Position numbers and translations under genes: made by a program
Part shown: positions 9,593 to 20,800 of the stretch, in pieces
How positions within the stretch are numbered: the first letter of the stretch is position 1
Layout: every line of letters begins with the position of its first letter
The notes under the pieces: model-generated
Told to the model about the DNA's origin: nothing
Databases searched by the model: none
The model's input: only the letters and a program-made list of their open reading frames with translations
Origin: Lanius collurio
Lineage: Eukaryota; Chordata; Aves; Passeriformes; Laniidae
Length of the DNA stretch: 64,000 nt
Direction: 5' to 3'
Assembly: GCA_020086605.1 (NCBI GenBank)
Contig: JACBWW010000004.1
Span: forward strand, 21,868,506-21,932,505

Positions 9593-10688
9593 GCCCCGCC
9601 TCCCGCCCCCTCCCCGGCCCGTGCGGGGGAGCGCGCGGCGCGCACCCGCTCGTGCCCTGGTGGCCGCGTGGGTAGTGCGGGGAGCCGGGAGTCGCAGGGC
9701 CTGCAGTTCGAGTCCCGCCTCGGGCAGCGGCGTAGGCCGGGACGCCGCGACGCCCCTGTGTGAGAGTGGATTCGAGGTGTGCAGGCGGCCCCGGACTGGA
9801 TCCCGGGCCACCCGCTCTGTTGGGTGGGGGCCACCCTGAGCTGGGGCCTACCCTGAACCTACAGCCAGCACAGATACCTCCGGGTGAAGAAATGGGCTGT
9901 TGACTGGGATGGAATTAAATGATGCCAAAATGCTGCAGTGGTCAATCCTGTGTCCCCACCTCCTCTCCTGCCTGGCCGCCTGTAACTTTTCACAACATTT
10001 CCTAGGTTTAGCCGGTGTAACAGAGCACTTCTTTGGTTTGTCAATCATTAAAAAGAGAAAGAGCACTGCAGTGGGGCCTGCTGCAGCCGGCAGGTGGGAC
10101 AAGACGTAGGCCGGTCCTTCGCAGGGCCTACCAGGCACTGGACAGCCTGGAAGTCGGGTTAAAGCAACCCAAGGCAGCACAGGCACTCGGAGGGGTCCCC
10201 ACATGGCTCGCAGGAGATGAAACCCCCCCTCTCACTCTCAGAGCTCTCCAGGGTTGTATGTAAACCCCAACCACACAGGGACAGGGTGGCAGGTGAGGCA
10301 TGGCACATACAAAAAAGCTTCTAAGTAGTTGCCAATCTATTCTATCCATCATAGGGAACAGGACATCTCTGGTCATCATGCACACACCCCTTATTTCTGT
10401 GCACACAGAAATGCATATTTTGTGCATGATTTGTTACTAAAGATCATTTATATGTATGAATACAAAGGAACAAATTAATATTTTGCTAGCAACCTCATTC
10501 TTGGCACCGTCCAAGTTTTGAGTGTTATATTTGTAATCATAATATTTAATAACAATATGGTTCATTCTGTGCAATTTTACATACTGCATGCACATCTGTG
10601 CATATGTCACGCCAAGACAACATCTTAAAGTATTACATCTGAAAATCAGGAAATTACAAGGTTTACAAAATTAGATCTTTTCTAAAGA

Positions 10689-10715
10689 TCAAGTTTACAT
10701 TGCCTGTAAACTTGA
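10689..10715. repeat. Perfect inverted repeat, 11-bp arms, 5-base loop
   Basis: TCAAGTTTACA at 10689-10699 is the exact reverse complement of TGTAAACTTGA at 10705-10715, with TTGCC between. It is too short for a microRNA precursor. TGTAAAC is also the forkhead-factor core, so the two arms are opposed forkhead-like sites. Confidence 0.8.
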
Positions 10716-13700
10716 ATTTTTGAGAAAATTCTAACTTGCTAAAATTTTATGTGTTATATTTGACTGAACAGCCTAGTATGGACACTGCCTTACACAAGAA
10801 TATTTATAGAAATACTCATCTTAGGCAGGTCCACATTAAAGAAATGCAAAATTATTTGGCATTGTATTCACAACATTTGCTCAAGAGTTTTTGCAGTCAC
10901 ATCCCAGTTTAAAAAAAAAAAGGGAAAGGACCAAAAGGCAAGCTAAACAAGCATATAGCCAGAACTGAATTTTAATTTGAATTGCCTGATTTTGAGTTTT
11001 TTGAGGGGGAGGGGGAGTTGAAAATAAATACCTTGGAGTATTAAAGTCCCATATTGCATTAGCAGAATCAAAAGCTTGTATTCATATGATAAAAAAAAAT
11101 CTTTTGAGATTTCTTAGCTTAACACAAATTTAAAGGAATCTTTAAATTAAATTTTAATCTATGTCCTTCTGAAAGTCTGCTTAGTTATTAATTACGATAA
11201 ACAGTTATTATTAGAGGATTTTCATAAAGCTCCATCACATATAAGATCTCTCATGTAGGAATTGATTGTATAAATTGCTTTGGTCCTGATCTTAGTTTAA
11301 AAAAAAAAAAAAATCAGCAAGGTAAATAGGCTTGGGAATAGCAGGAAGTTTTTCCCAGCAAGCTCAAACCTGAAGCATGCAAGGCCAGCAAGGAGTGCCT
11401 CAGTTGGAAAGAGCTGGCAGCACCATTGGCTGCAGGGAGTGTCCAAGTACCCTGTTCACAAGGATGCACAGCAGCCAGACAAAAGGCAACAGGCACCAGT
11501 AGTTTCCTGTGATGTTACCCTGGTAAGACACACCATTAGCTCCAAAAGTCCTCCTTGTTGAAAGGAAAGAAACCAGGTTTTCAGGCAGAATTAGATCAGT
11601 TAATTCTTCTTCCTCTGATACTAAATAGTCCTCCAAAAATTAATATAATACAGGAAGACTGTAGAGACGGAAATTGATTTTCATGTAGATTTCCTCACAT
11701 CAGATCACCACAGTCAAAGGAAACTGATGTGCAGAAGCTTACTTTGCTTGTGGCCTTTCAGGAAGCATGCAAAACTTCTGTCAGGCTGCAGTAGGCAGCT
11801 TGCTATGGTGTTGCAGGACTTACTAAACCCCTTGATTTTGCATAAAGCTACAGAAAGTCAGTAACTTTGTCCAATGAACCAACAAGCAGGGTTCTAAGCA
11901 CATTTGTGACACAGTGTTTTCCATAGACTCTATGAAATTTATAACTTCGCAGTTGAATGATAACTATTGGATAGGGATATATCCATGGACTGTTTCAGAT
12001 GCATATTAAAAAGACATGCAAGATTTATAAAGTTTCAAAGGGAAAGTGGTGGGAAAATTACATATCCATGAGAGAACAGGTAGTTTTATGCCCTTATGAG
12101 AGCATAATATTTAGATTTCTAGGGTTACTTTAACATTTTATGTCACTAATGAAGTAAGATAAAGGAAATCAACTCTGTCAAGGCATTTTCACAAAAAAAT
12201 ATTAAAATAGTTCGGAAATATTTGTGAATATTTGTCAGAAGAAATCTTTCAAAAAGCCTTTTCAATGACTGAGTAGAATACAGGGAGCACAGTAACTCAG
12301 AGAAGGCATAAAAATAAACTATAATAATGAAAACTGATTAATAATTTAAGTAGGTTAGTGTTTTGTAAATTATACAGAAAGGCACTTCAAAGAAACATCT
12401 TAGTAAACCTTGAGAAACTCAGAAGAAAGTCATTAATGATTTGCAACATTTTTTATTTATAATGACTATTGTTACTTGAGCCTTTTCCTGTAGCAGATCT
12501 CCCCTTAGAAATATCCTCATAGTTCAAGGGCTGATTATAAACACAAATAAACACACTTGGTATATCTTTAGAAGCCTGCACATCAGTTTCATCTGATTCT
12601 GGTGATCTGAAGCTAAATGAGAAATAAGTGCATATCTCCCCATGCTTCTGGAATTGGTGGATTTCAAACCACAAATCAGATGATCAGTGCACATACTTCT
12701 TAGGGGTACAGCATTTTTTTGGTTGCCCTCGCTCCTCCATCACTGCTTTCATTGCAGCACTTGGAAGTGCAAAACAAGCAATCTTACCAGTGTACTGAAC
12801 CAAAAATCAATGTGCTGCTGGTGGTTGCAGAACATGAAATCTGCACATATTATTTTACTACAAGCTGCTTTTCAGACCTCTTCCCCAACATCTCTAATTA
12901 AACAGAACTCCCAGGTCTGTCTCACTTCAAGGGAAACTGTTTTGCATAAAGTTTAAGAATCAATGTTACAGCACCTTCTTTGTGAGAAAATCTTCACATA
13001 CTTTGAAATTGTTCTGCTATTTATGCTCATGTTAATTCATTGCGCTCCATTTGTATACAGGAAGAGAGGGCAAAATAGAAGCATAAATATTTACATCATC
13101 ATATCGAATTATTGAAGATTTTTTTGGGTTTTAATAGGAATAATTTAGATAAATGCATTTACTTGCCAAGAGACCCACATTACGGCATAATTCCATGGCA
13201 TTGAGGGGAAAGCTCACCAGCATTATTGGTTTTCTGATCATCAGTACACCTGACAAAGAGCAGTAGTAAACTCCCATTCCTTTACCTTTCTCCTACTACA
13301 CCCTTGTTCTAGTTTGAGGATTCAGGTTTTGGGGTTGTGTTTCTGTAAGCAAATATTCATTTTTCAAATTAAATACTACATTGATCACCCTTTTTGATTA
13401 ATTTTGATCAGCTACCATTTCAAAAGAAACATCAAGAGCACGATCAGTGGTTGCAGTGAACCTGGCTTATGCAAAATCAAGCATTCGCATAATTCACACA
13501 TTCAGCATTTTGTGTTATGAAGCCCTGCCTTTTTCTAAGCCTTCCTATGTTCCACTCTGCTGGTATGAACCCCATGACTCCCAGGGACTGGAAAATCCCA
13601 AATGAGTGCAGAAAGATCTAACAGAGCGTGAGAGGGAGACTGAGAAAAAATATGGAATCCATAATCCTTCTTTTAAAAATTAACTGGAAAAGAAAATGAG

Positions 13701-13773
13701 CCAGACACCGTACATGTATTTATTAGTTCAGAAAAACAAAGAAAAAACCCTTCCAGAGTATGTTTACAACTTA

Positions 13774-13800
13774 CTATATATATCTGTATATCTATATATA
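13774..13800. repeat. TA-rich microsatellite
   Basis: An interrupted TATA/TATC tract, (TA)n with TCTG and TC interruptions. No other feature accompanies it. Confidence 0.75.
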
Positions 13801-15420
13801 CTAATGAAACCCAAATACTGAGGAGTGATTGCCTAGCTCAACATAGAGAACACAGAGAAGGAAATAGAGGATTGTTTCAGTTTGTTATTTTACTTATAAT
13901 GAGCCACTTTTAACCCCTGTCCCAAGTCCTTGGCTGCTCTAGCCCAGCCTTACAGAGCCACCCTGAGCACCCTGCAGCCTTTGCTGGAGCCTCCCAACAG
14001 GCAGGCCCACATCATCCTCTGCAGCCCACAGAGGACACGGCTGCGAGGCTGGGTGCCAGTCCTGCGCAGGCGTGGGTGCCACTTCTTATGGACTCACTGA
14101 TGATACCTCATTTCAGTACAGGCATCAGCCTGATGAAGGGAGAGGATAGATTTGTATGAACAACACCTCTTCTGTTGCTTGCTTGCTTGTTGAAATCAGT
14201 GAGTTGAAGCACTGGGAGCTGCTGAGAAGAGATTACACTTATCACAGGTGAACCAGGAGAGGCCTGTGAGAAGAAGATACCAGAAAAGACTCATGGGGTC
14301 AAGGTCATAAAGGAGGCTTGCTTTTGCTATCACCATGTCTCCTTGTGTGCTTTCAGACAGCTCAGGCTTTTCTTTTAGGGGCGCATTGGTTATAGGAGTA
14401 CAGGGAGAAGAGAGATTTGAGAGTGAGAAGTTTTTCTTGATTGCTTTCTGCTAAGTAATTGGTATTGATATGTTTTTGTTTCAGATGCCTCAGGGATAAT
14501 AGAGCTTTAGGAAATGGGTGGGTTCCAGTTGCCTGTTTGCTTTACAGCTATAATTGAGAATTTCTTTTTCTAAAAAAGGGGGAAAAAAAAGGTGATAAAT
14601 GTGCCTCGGGAGAGGTGATGGAAAATATTATGACACTAGTCAAGATGATTGCAAACACGGTGAGGCTGAAATGTGTTCAGCTGACCTAACTAAGCATGAA
14701 TAATACATTGCTTCATTTGACTACAATATTTCTGGTCAAATTCTGAACATAACAAGGTGATTTCAATAACCAAGTTTTTGTGCTACCAGATAGTAACAGT
14801 TTAGATGTTACAAGAAAAATATGCTAAAGTACTGCATTTCTAAAGAAACAGTACTAAGCATTGTGCTTTAAAGCAGTCTTTCTTATAGGGCAAGCACCTT
14901 TCCTTCTCCAATAAAATGCTGTCAGAGACTGTAGTTTTTTTTAATATCACAAGAAGAGAAGATTCCTCCAAATTGTAAACATCAGAGAAGATTTAAAGGC
15001 AACAAATGCCAAGGGAAGGAGCAGGGAAGATGTTCATTTTAGCAACAGATTACAATTACACCACAAACATGGTCACAGGATTGATCATACTGACTTCTAC
15101 TATTGCAACTATCCTTGTAAAGGTACTTTACGTATATAGAAATTATCTTAAATAGCTAATCTAATACACATAAAGAATATTCACCAACTACCAAGCTGCA
15201 GTAGTTCCAAGACAAATTACAATTATAGGACTGTATGTTCTTGTGTCTTCCCTCTCCAGATATAAAGGCAGAGCTGGGAAAAAAGTGTGCTAGGCAGAGT
15301 AGCTGAATCTTGCCTTAAAGGCTGGAGAGACAGAATAGGCTTCTCTTTTGTATGTGTATCAGAATGCTGGGCAAAGGCAAATGAATACCTCTTCTGGAAA
15401 TCTAATTTATTTTTTTTCAG

Positions 15421-15492
15421 TGTGAAGAACACAGAACAGCCATTATTTTCCTCATAGGTGCTAATTGCCTTCAATAGATACAGATCTCTATT
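15421..15492 (+). repeat. Copy 1 of a diverged ~70-bp direct repeat
   Basis: TGTGAAGAACACAGAACAGC and the following CTAATTGCCTTCAATAGATA match copy 2 at 16082-16152 (TGTGAAGAATGCAGAACAGC; ATAATTGCCTTGAATAGATA) over about 60-70 bases with a small gap. Origin is unknown: it could be an old local duplication or two copies of an unrecognised repeat. Confidence 0.65.
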
Positions 15493-16081
15493 ATTTTACT
15501 CAGTGTTATAAATCCAGTACTTAGTCAGGTGAGACTACATTAGGAGAGTTCAGACTGAGCTCATAGTAAGTTAATAAAACAGTAAACATTTACTTCTAAA
15601 ACTTGGATTCTAAGCTATAACTGAAATGGATTCATATGCCTATGACAATTACTTTACATCATGCATTAAAACATATATGCATGAAAATAGTCAGTTGAGC
15701 AAACATGTCTTAAGAGGTGATGCCAAATAAAAGCCCAAGTAATTATCCACCTAAAATAAACAGGAAAAAAGACCTTTTGTTGTCATTGTAAGATGAGTTA
15801 ATGGATTCATATGAACACATTTAAATGCAAATCAAAATTTATTCATGTAATAGGATTTTTGACATTATAGTGTACACATCTCTTTTTTTAAGGTAATTTC
15901 TGCCCAAATTTTAAAGAAAAAAGTGCAAAACCTTTGGATTTAAATCCTTGGTGTGAAGGACGTGCTTTGGAGTCCTGAACAACAGCAAAGAAATGCAACT
16001 ATGGAATATATCCTCTAGAAACCTATTGTTCCTGCACACGTTCTACTTTTTCACCAAAAGTGTACATGGCTCTTTAGCCTG
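15493..16081. other. AT-rich non-coding spacer between the two direct repeats
   Basis: No gene or repeat was recognised. Its length, with the repeats, gives a period of about 660 bases. Confidence 0.5.
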
Positions 16082-16152
16082 TGTGAAGAATGCAGAACAG
16101 CCATGTCTTCATAATAGATGATAATTGCCTTGAATAGATATGCAGTTCTCTC
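16082..16152 (+). repeat. Copy 2 of the diverged ~70-bp direct repeat
   Basis: See copy 1 at 15421-15492; orientation is the same and the offset is about 661 bases. The copies differ by scattered substitutions and a short gap after 'CAGCCAT'. Confidence 0.65.
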
Positions 16153-18651
16153 CTTTTGCCCCTTTTCAGTATCAATTCAGGATAACAGCCCTATTCTTCC
16201 CATTCTCCATCTGTACATTTTACAGACTGCAGTCAAGAGAAGTACTCTACGGAGTAGAAACAACTTGAGTGCACGTACATTTATGGGAACTGTCCCAATA
16301 AACAACATAGACATTTTTCTCATTTGGTGTCTGAAAAGCAAGAAAGTGGTTCTTTCATATGTAAAATCTTAAAATACCTGCCACTTATAAAAGTTACATA
16401 TTTACCTAGCTAACATGACAATCGGTGAATCCACTGTAAGCTTTTTTCCTGCATTCCTGCCTTTCCAGTTATGTACACGTGCACACACTCTCACAAGCAC
16501 CACGTCAAATGGTCCAGCAACTGGCTGAAAGGCTCTGCTAGAAAGGTTTTGTTGCTAAACAGCTGCTCTCCCCCTTTAGCGTATTCATGAGCCTGCCAAC
16601 TTCTTCCTTGTCTGACAGTGAATCTCTTGTACACATGAAAGAGGTGTGGCCCTCCTCTCTATCTTTGAAGACATGAATAAGAGAAAATACAGTGTTTATT
16701 AAACACTAGGTATCATTATTGCCATTTTGTTTTCTTATAATCTAATCCCCCATTACCAAGTTTCATCTTAATAAGGCTGAAATGAAAATAATCATGTCAA
16801 GTAATAGATATATTTGTGAACTTTACACCATAATTCATCAAACAACTAATATGGAAACACATTACTTTTGCAATTAGGGGAATTTTTAGTAAAACAGAAA
16901 CACATTTCAATCATTCTGGGTACTGTGAGATACATCAAGAATTTAAACTGTATCTGTAACTTTAATGTAGACTTGCCTATGTAAATAATTTTAATTAGAG
17001 AAGCTATGATGAGGATACCCTGTTAAAAAAGCAAAATGTTTTTTAAAAAATCAGTTACTCTTCAACATTCACATGTCTGAAATTTTGTGCACTATAGCTA
17101 TAAGGAAAAAAGTACATTCCTTGAATTCTTGCTCACAAAAGTCATCTCTTCTCCTAGGAAGCTCCTTGGACTTCTATTTTGCCTGGCAAACAGATCAGAT
17201 TTTTCAATAAAAAGAGCAAAATCATGCAGGAAGTGGTTTACAGGATCAAAAATTTTAATAAATATTATTTGCTTATAAAAGTATATGGAAGGAATTTCCA
17301 AACTGCTAAATGTAATTTAATACAGTCCAGAAGTGAAGTGATTAATATTTTATGGAAATGTCTGTATTTCGAGACACATTAATCACACAGATTGCATTCA
17401 GAAAACTGACTTGTTGGTTTTGCTCTTTGCTTTAAAAAAGAACATTTATTCTCACTTTTTCTAGAAGTATCATTTTAGCTTTGTCTGAAAAATAACAGTT
17501 AATTTCTATTTCAAGTTCAGTGCATTACCTGAAGGACTTTAAGATTTGGTGGGACAGCTAATGGTTGGCTTGTTTCAGAAGCTTGCCAGCAGCAGGGCAG
17601 GCCATTTTTGCTGAGAAACACCCTACAGGAATCCATTATTGTCCTTAGTCTTCACTGGGTTCACCTCAGTCTGCTGTTTAGTCAGTGGGATGTTTGCCAG
17701 TATCTCCACTAGGATCCAAATTTCTCCCATGATGCACATATATGATTCATTAATATAATAAGATGCTAGCAGTGTGTGGCAAATAATCCCCAGGAGAGCT
17801 AAGCCAAACCTAAATCTAGAATACAGATAGAGGAAGAACTCTTTCCCAGGTACTTACAAGGTTTCCCCACCTTACATTGGTGTGCACAACACATTGTGGC
17901 CAATAAAGGAAAAAAATCAACTCTTTTTCTGCTGTCAAAAACCCATTTTCCACCAGGAAAGGTAACCAGTTTCTCTGTTATTTGCACATTTGTACATCAT
18001 ACAAATTGCTGGATCTGCCTCAGGCTTTTAAAATTCCTTTCAAAAGTGCTCTGCAGGAGTTATAGTTTCTAGTCATGGAATGGAAGCATGGATTAGTTTT
18101 GCCATTAAATTGCTATGTGGAATCAACAATTGCTTAGGGCCAGATTCAAAAAATATGGGTACATATACAAAGCAGGACACAAATACATGCAGAAAACCCT
18201 TCCCAACTGCCTGTTGTCAGATCACTCTGTGTTGCATTGGCCAGGGAATTTCCTTAGGAGTAAGAAATCGTGGTCCCCTCTTCAGTGCTGTAAACTATTT
18301 CAGTCGTTTTATTTTTCTCTAGCAAATGTCTAACATAGGATGGATAGGAAGACCAGTGTTTCAGCAACCTCCAATACAGCTAGTGTTCCAACTACAGTGT
18401 CAGGCTCTTCTTAACTCTTAGTAATCATGTGAATCTTTCCTTCCATTCTGCCCAGTGGTACAGCTACAATGGGAACATTTTCCTCCTGTCTATGGTTTGG
18501 TCTTTCCATGGTAATAAAAAGAAGTTTGAATTTTCACCATCTGAAGAGAAAAGGTAAAGACCACGTTGAACATATGAACTTCTCTGTCTTCTCAGATGAC
18601 TCTCCACAGCACTCAGCTCTTCGAACTAAGTGGCATAGCCACCTCCAGTGT
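16153..18651. other. AT-rich non-coding stretch
   Basis: Nothing recognisable was seen. Short open frames near 17087-17382 on both strands overlap each other in different frames, with no sign of coding constraint. Confidence 0.5.
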
Positions 18652-18676
18652 GGCTTCTCAAACTTTATTTGGGCAT

Positions 18677-18719
18677 CTTTACATCCCTTTCCATTCGCCA
18701 AATGGAAAGGGATGTAAAG
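18677..18719. repeat. Perfect hairpin: 19-bp arms, 5-base loop
   Basis: CTTTACATCCCTTTCCATT (18677-18695) is the exact reverse complement of AATGGAAAGGGATGTAAAG (18701-18719), with loop CGCCA. A further 6-bp pairing, GGCTTC (18652-18657) with GAAGCC (18746-18751), could close an outer, bulged stem of about 100 bases. A perfect 19-bp match by chance is improbable, so it is either a recent inverted duplication or a maintained structure. The stem is shorter than a typical microRNA precursor and its arms match no microRNA I know. Confidence 0.9.
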
Positions 18720-19579
18720 CACCTTTGAATAGCAAATTGCTAAAGGAAGCCTGAGCATCTAGCCTGGTTTCGAGTCCCATTCTTAGCACCAGGTGCCTTA
18801 TACTTACAAGCTGTACACCTAATTTGTAGGTACTTCTGCCTTTTACTATAAATACTTCTTCATTTTTACAGCTCAGACTTTCAGCTCAGCTCCACAAACA
18901 AATTGTAATGCAATCTCTCAGGTTATTGTTAGGCTTCGTAATTCCAGATCTGCAAAAGACCTAGGAACCACCAGAAAAATGCATAGTACTCTTGCTGCCA
19001 TTGTTTTTGTGTAAGACAATGGGGCTGAACATCCCTGTATGTTAACTTTCTACTAACTTTCTAGTTAGTCTTTTGAGCCAAGATCAACATGTGAAGTTTG
19101 AATATGTGGAACATATATTTCAGTGACTACAGAGCCACAGCTTCTCCTCGTGTGATGGATAAGAGAAAATGACATTAAAAGAAACAACATCCGTCACTAT
19201 TTTTCTGAGCTTTTATTTTTCTGACATGGACTTTAATTCCAGGTAGACATTTACTGATTTAGTAAGTAGATAAAGTGGCTTTATTAGGATATGCCATATG
19301 TAGAAGAATGTTTTAAGCTTCTATTTGTATGTGAAGTCTATAGTAAACAATACATAGAGGACCCTAAAATACAAAAAGTTGTGCTTTCTGGTTCCATTGT
19401 CTAACAAAGGAAGATGCCTACCTTGTGATGGGACCTAATTTCAATTTGGTAGCTATGAACTATAGATTGCATTGTGAATTTATTTAACAATTTGAAATGG
19501 ACAATCTGAATAAAGAAAAGCTAGTAATTAATTTGCTCTAAAATAATTTGCATTAGTTTTCAAAACAATTGAGGACATA

Positions 19580-19866
19580 CTTTTTAGCAGAGTCTGTTCT
19601 GGTAGGACAAGGAGTAATGATTTTAAACCAAAAGAAGATTCAGAGGAGATACAAGGAAGAAATGCTTGCAATGAGGGTAGTGAACCACTGGAACAGGGTG
19701 CCCAGAGTGGTGTTGGATGTCTCATCCCCGGAAACCTTCAAGATCAGGTTGAATGGGACTCCAAACAACCTGATCTAGCTAAAAATGTCCCTGCTTATTG
19801 CATGGTTTTGGACTAGAAAACCTTCAAAGGTCCATTCCAACCTGAATTATGATATGATTCTATGAA
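19580..19866 (+). mobile_element. CR1 LINE 3' fragment
   Basis: The order of landmarks is that of a CR1 3' region: 'tttttagcag', 'ggacaagg.gtaatg.ttttaaac', 'aggaagaaatg', 'acaatgagggt'-like, 'ccactggaacaggg.gcccagag', 'ggaaacctTCAAG.tcaggttg', 'aacctgatctag', 'atgtccctgcttattgca', 'aggtcc.ttccaacc', and the terminal GATTCTATGA. It is 5'-truncated and carries an internal deletion near 19640-19650. A small open frame (19569-19778) is a relic with no function inferred. The element ends beside a (GTTT)n tract 130 bases downstream. Confidence 0.9.
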
Positions 19867-19994
19867 ATTTATAAATGCTTGTCTTTCGGGGATTATAGGA
19901 AAATTTATTCCCTGGCATATAGATTTACCATTGGTAAGTATTCTTTTTGGTTGTTGGTGGAGTTTTTTTGGTTGCTTGCTTTTGTATGAGGTTT

Positions 19995-20016
19995 TGTTTG
20001 TTTGTTTGTTTGTTTG
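19995..20016. repeat. (GTTT)n microsatellite
   Basis: Five tandem GTTT units. It lies between two CR1 fragments and may be the remnant of a retrotransposon tail, but nothing upstream directly abuts it. Confidence 0.85.
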
Positions 20017-20234
20017 AGTGGTTTCTATATTTTCTTTCATTTGCTCTTATAGTTGATATTGCAATTTTCAGAAATCTTAGAAAAATTGTATGCCTAATAT
20101 AACAATCATGCTTCTGAGTAAATCAATAAGAAAATCACCACAAATTGTTTTAATTTCCAAAGTTACAAGATTCAACAGTAACTTGAGAAGTTAAATCAGT
20201 AATATTCTAGTTTATCCATCATTTAAATAAATGT

Positions 20235-20800
20235 AATCTGTCAAGCCAGTCAAAGGAGGTGGTTGTTCCTCTCTGCTCTGCACTGATGCAGCCTCACCTT
20301 GAATATTGTGTGCAATTTTGGTCACTGCAATATGAGAAAGACATTGAGCTGTCAGAGAGCGTCCAAAGGAGGGCAATGAAGATGAGGAAGGGCCTGGAGG
20401 GGAAGCTGTATGAGGAGCAGCTGAGGTCACTTGGTCTGTTCAGCCTGGAGAAGAAGAGGCTGAGGGGACACATCATTGCAGTTACAACTTCCTTGTGAAG
20501 GGAAGAGGAGGGGCAGGCACTGATCTCTTCTCTGTGGTGACAGGACCCAAGGGAATGGCCTGAAGCTGTGAAAGGGGAGGTTTAGGTTGGATTTTAGGGA
20601 AAGATTCTTCACCCAAAGGATGGTTGGGCACTTAAACAGGTGCCTCAGGGAAGTGGTCACAGCACCAGCCTGACAGAGCTCAAGAAGCATTTGGACAATA
20701 TTCATGCACATGGAATGACTCTTGCGGTGTCCTGTGCAGGGCTAAGAGTTGAACTTGATGATCATTGTGGGTCCTTTCCTACTCAGCATATTCTGTGAAG
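20235..20800 (+). mobile_element. CR1 LINE 3' region, about 560 bases
   Basis: Contains the reverse-transcriptase C-terminal coding remnant ('ctctgctctgcactgatgcag', 'cctcaccttgaatattgtg', 'cagcctggagaagaagaggctgag') followed by the CR1 3' UTR ('gaggaggggcaggcactgatctcttctctgtggtgacag', 'gggaggtttaggttgga', 'aagattcttcacccaaagg', 'cctgtgcaggg', 'gggtcctttcctactcagcatattctgtga'). This 3' UTR type is the one shared by many avian CR1 subfamilies. The frame at 20259-20498 still reads as the end of the polymerase protein but stops early. It is 5'-truncated; no target-site duplication was found by eye. Confidence 0.92.

Larger units (their letters stand above)
8940..9830. promoter_or_regulatory. 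Main CpG island promoter
   Basis: Nearly 900 bases of very high GC with dense CpG, bounded by AT-richer DNA on both sides. It includes NRF1-like elements (TGCGCGTGCGC at 9491-9501 and GCGCACGCGCG near 9580-9590), a YY1-like AATGGCGGC at 9354-9362, many GC boxes, and no TATA box. This is the usual make-up of a vertebrate housekeeping or broadly used promoter. The YY1-like motif reads on the plus strand, while the best splice donor (9162/9161) reads on the minus strand, so a divergent promoter is possible. Open frames across the island, of 114-297 codons in several frames and on both strands, are expected from composition alone and are not called as genes. The exact start site cannot be placed from sequence. 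Confidence 0.85.
9831..15420. other. Gene-poor non-coding stretch right of the CpG island
   Basis: GC drops quickly after 9.83 kb. The interval holds an 11-bp-arm hairpin (10689-10715), A runs near 10910 and 11300, a TA-rich microsatellite near 13774-13800, and a GC-richer patch near 13920-14090 with no recognisable exon. Short open frames show no domain or family resemblance. Confidence 0.5.

Noticed and set aside
9661..9735. tRNA-like B-box (GTTCGAGTCCC type, near 9707-9718) with a possible A-box upstream
   Set aside because: The T stem does not pair (only the closing G-C holds) and no acceptor stem can be drawn. The motif is probably chance in GC-rich DNA.
8827..9839. Long overlapping open frames (up to 297 codons) on both strands across the main CpG island
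   Set aside because: They occur in several frames at once, are rich in Ala, Arg, Pro and Gly as GC-rich DNA dictates, and show no domain. This is the expected effect of few stop codons in GC-rich sequence.
18740..18800. Second tRNA-like TTTCGAGTCCC motif ending near CACCA
   Set aside because: Neither a cloverleaf nor an acceptor stem can be formed around it.
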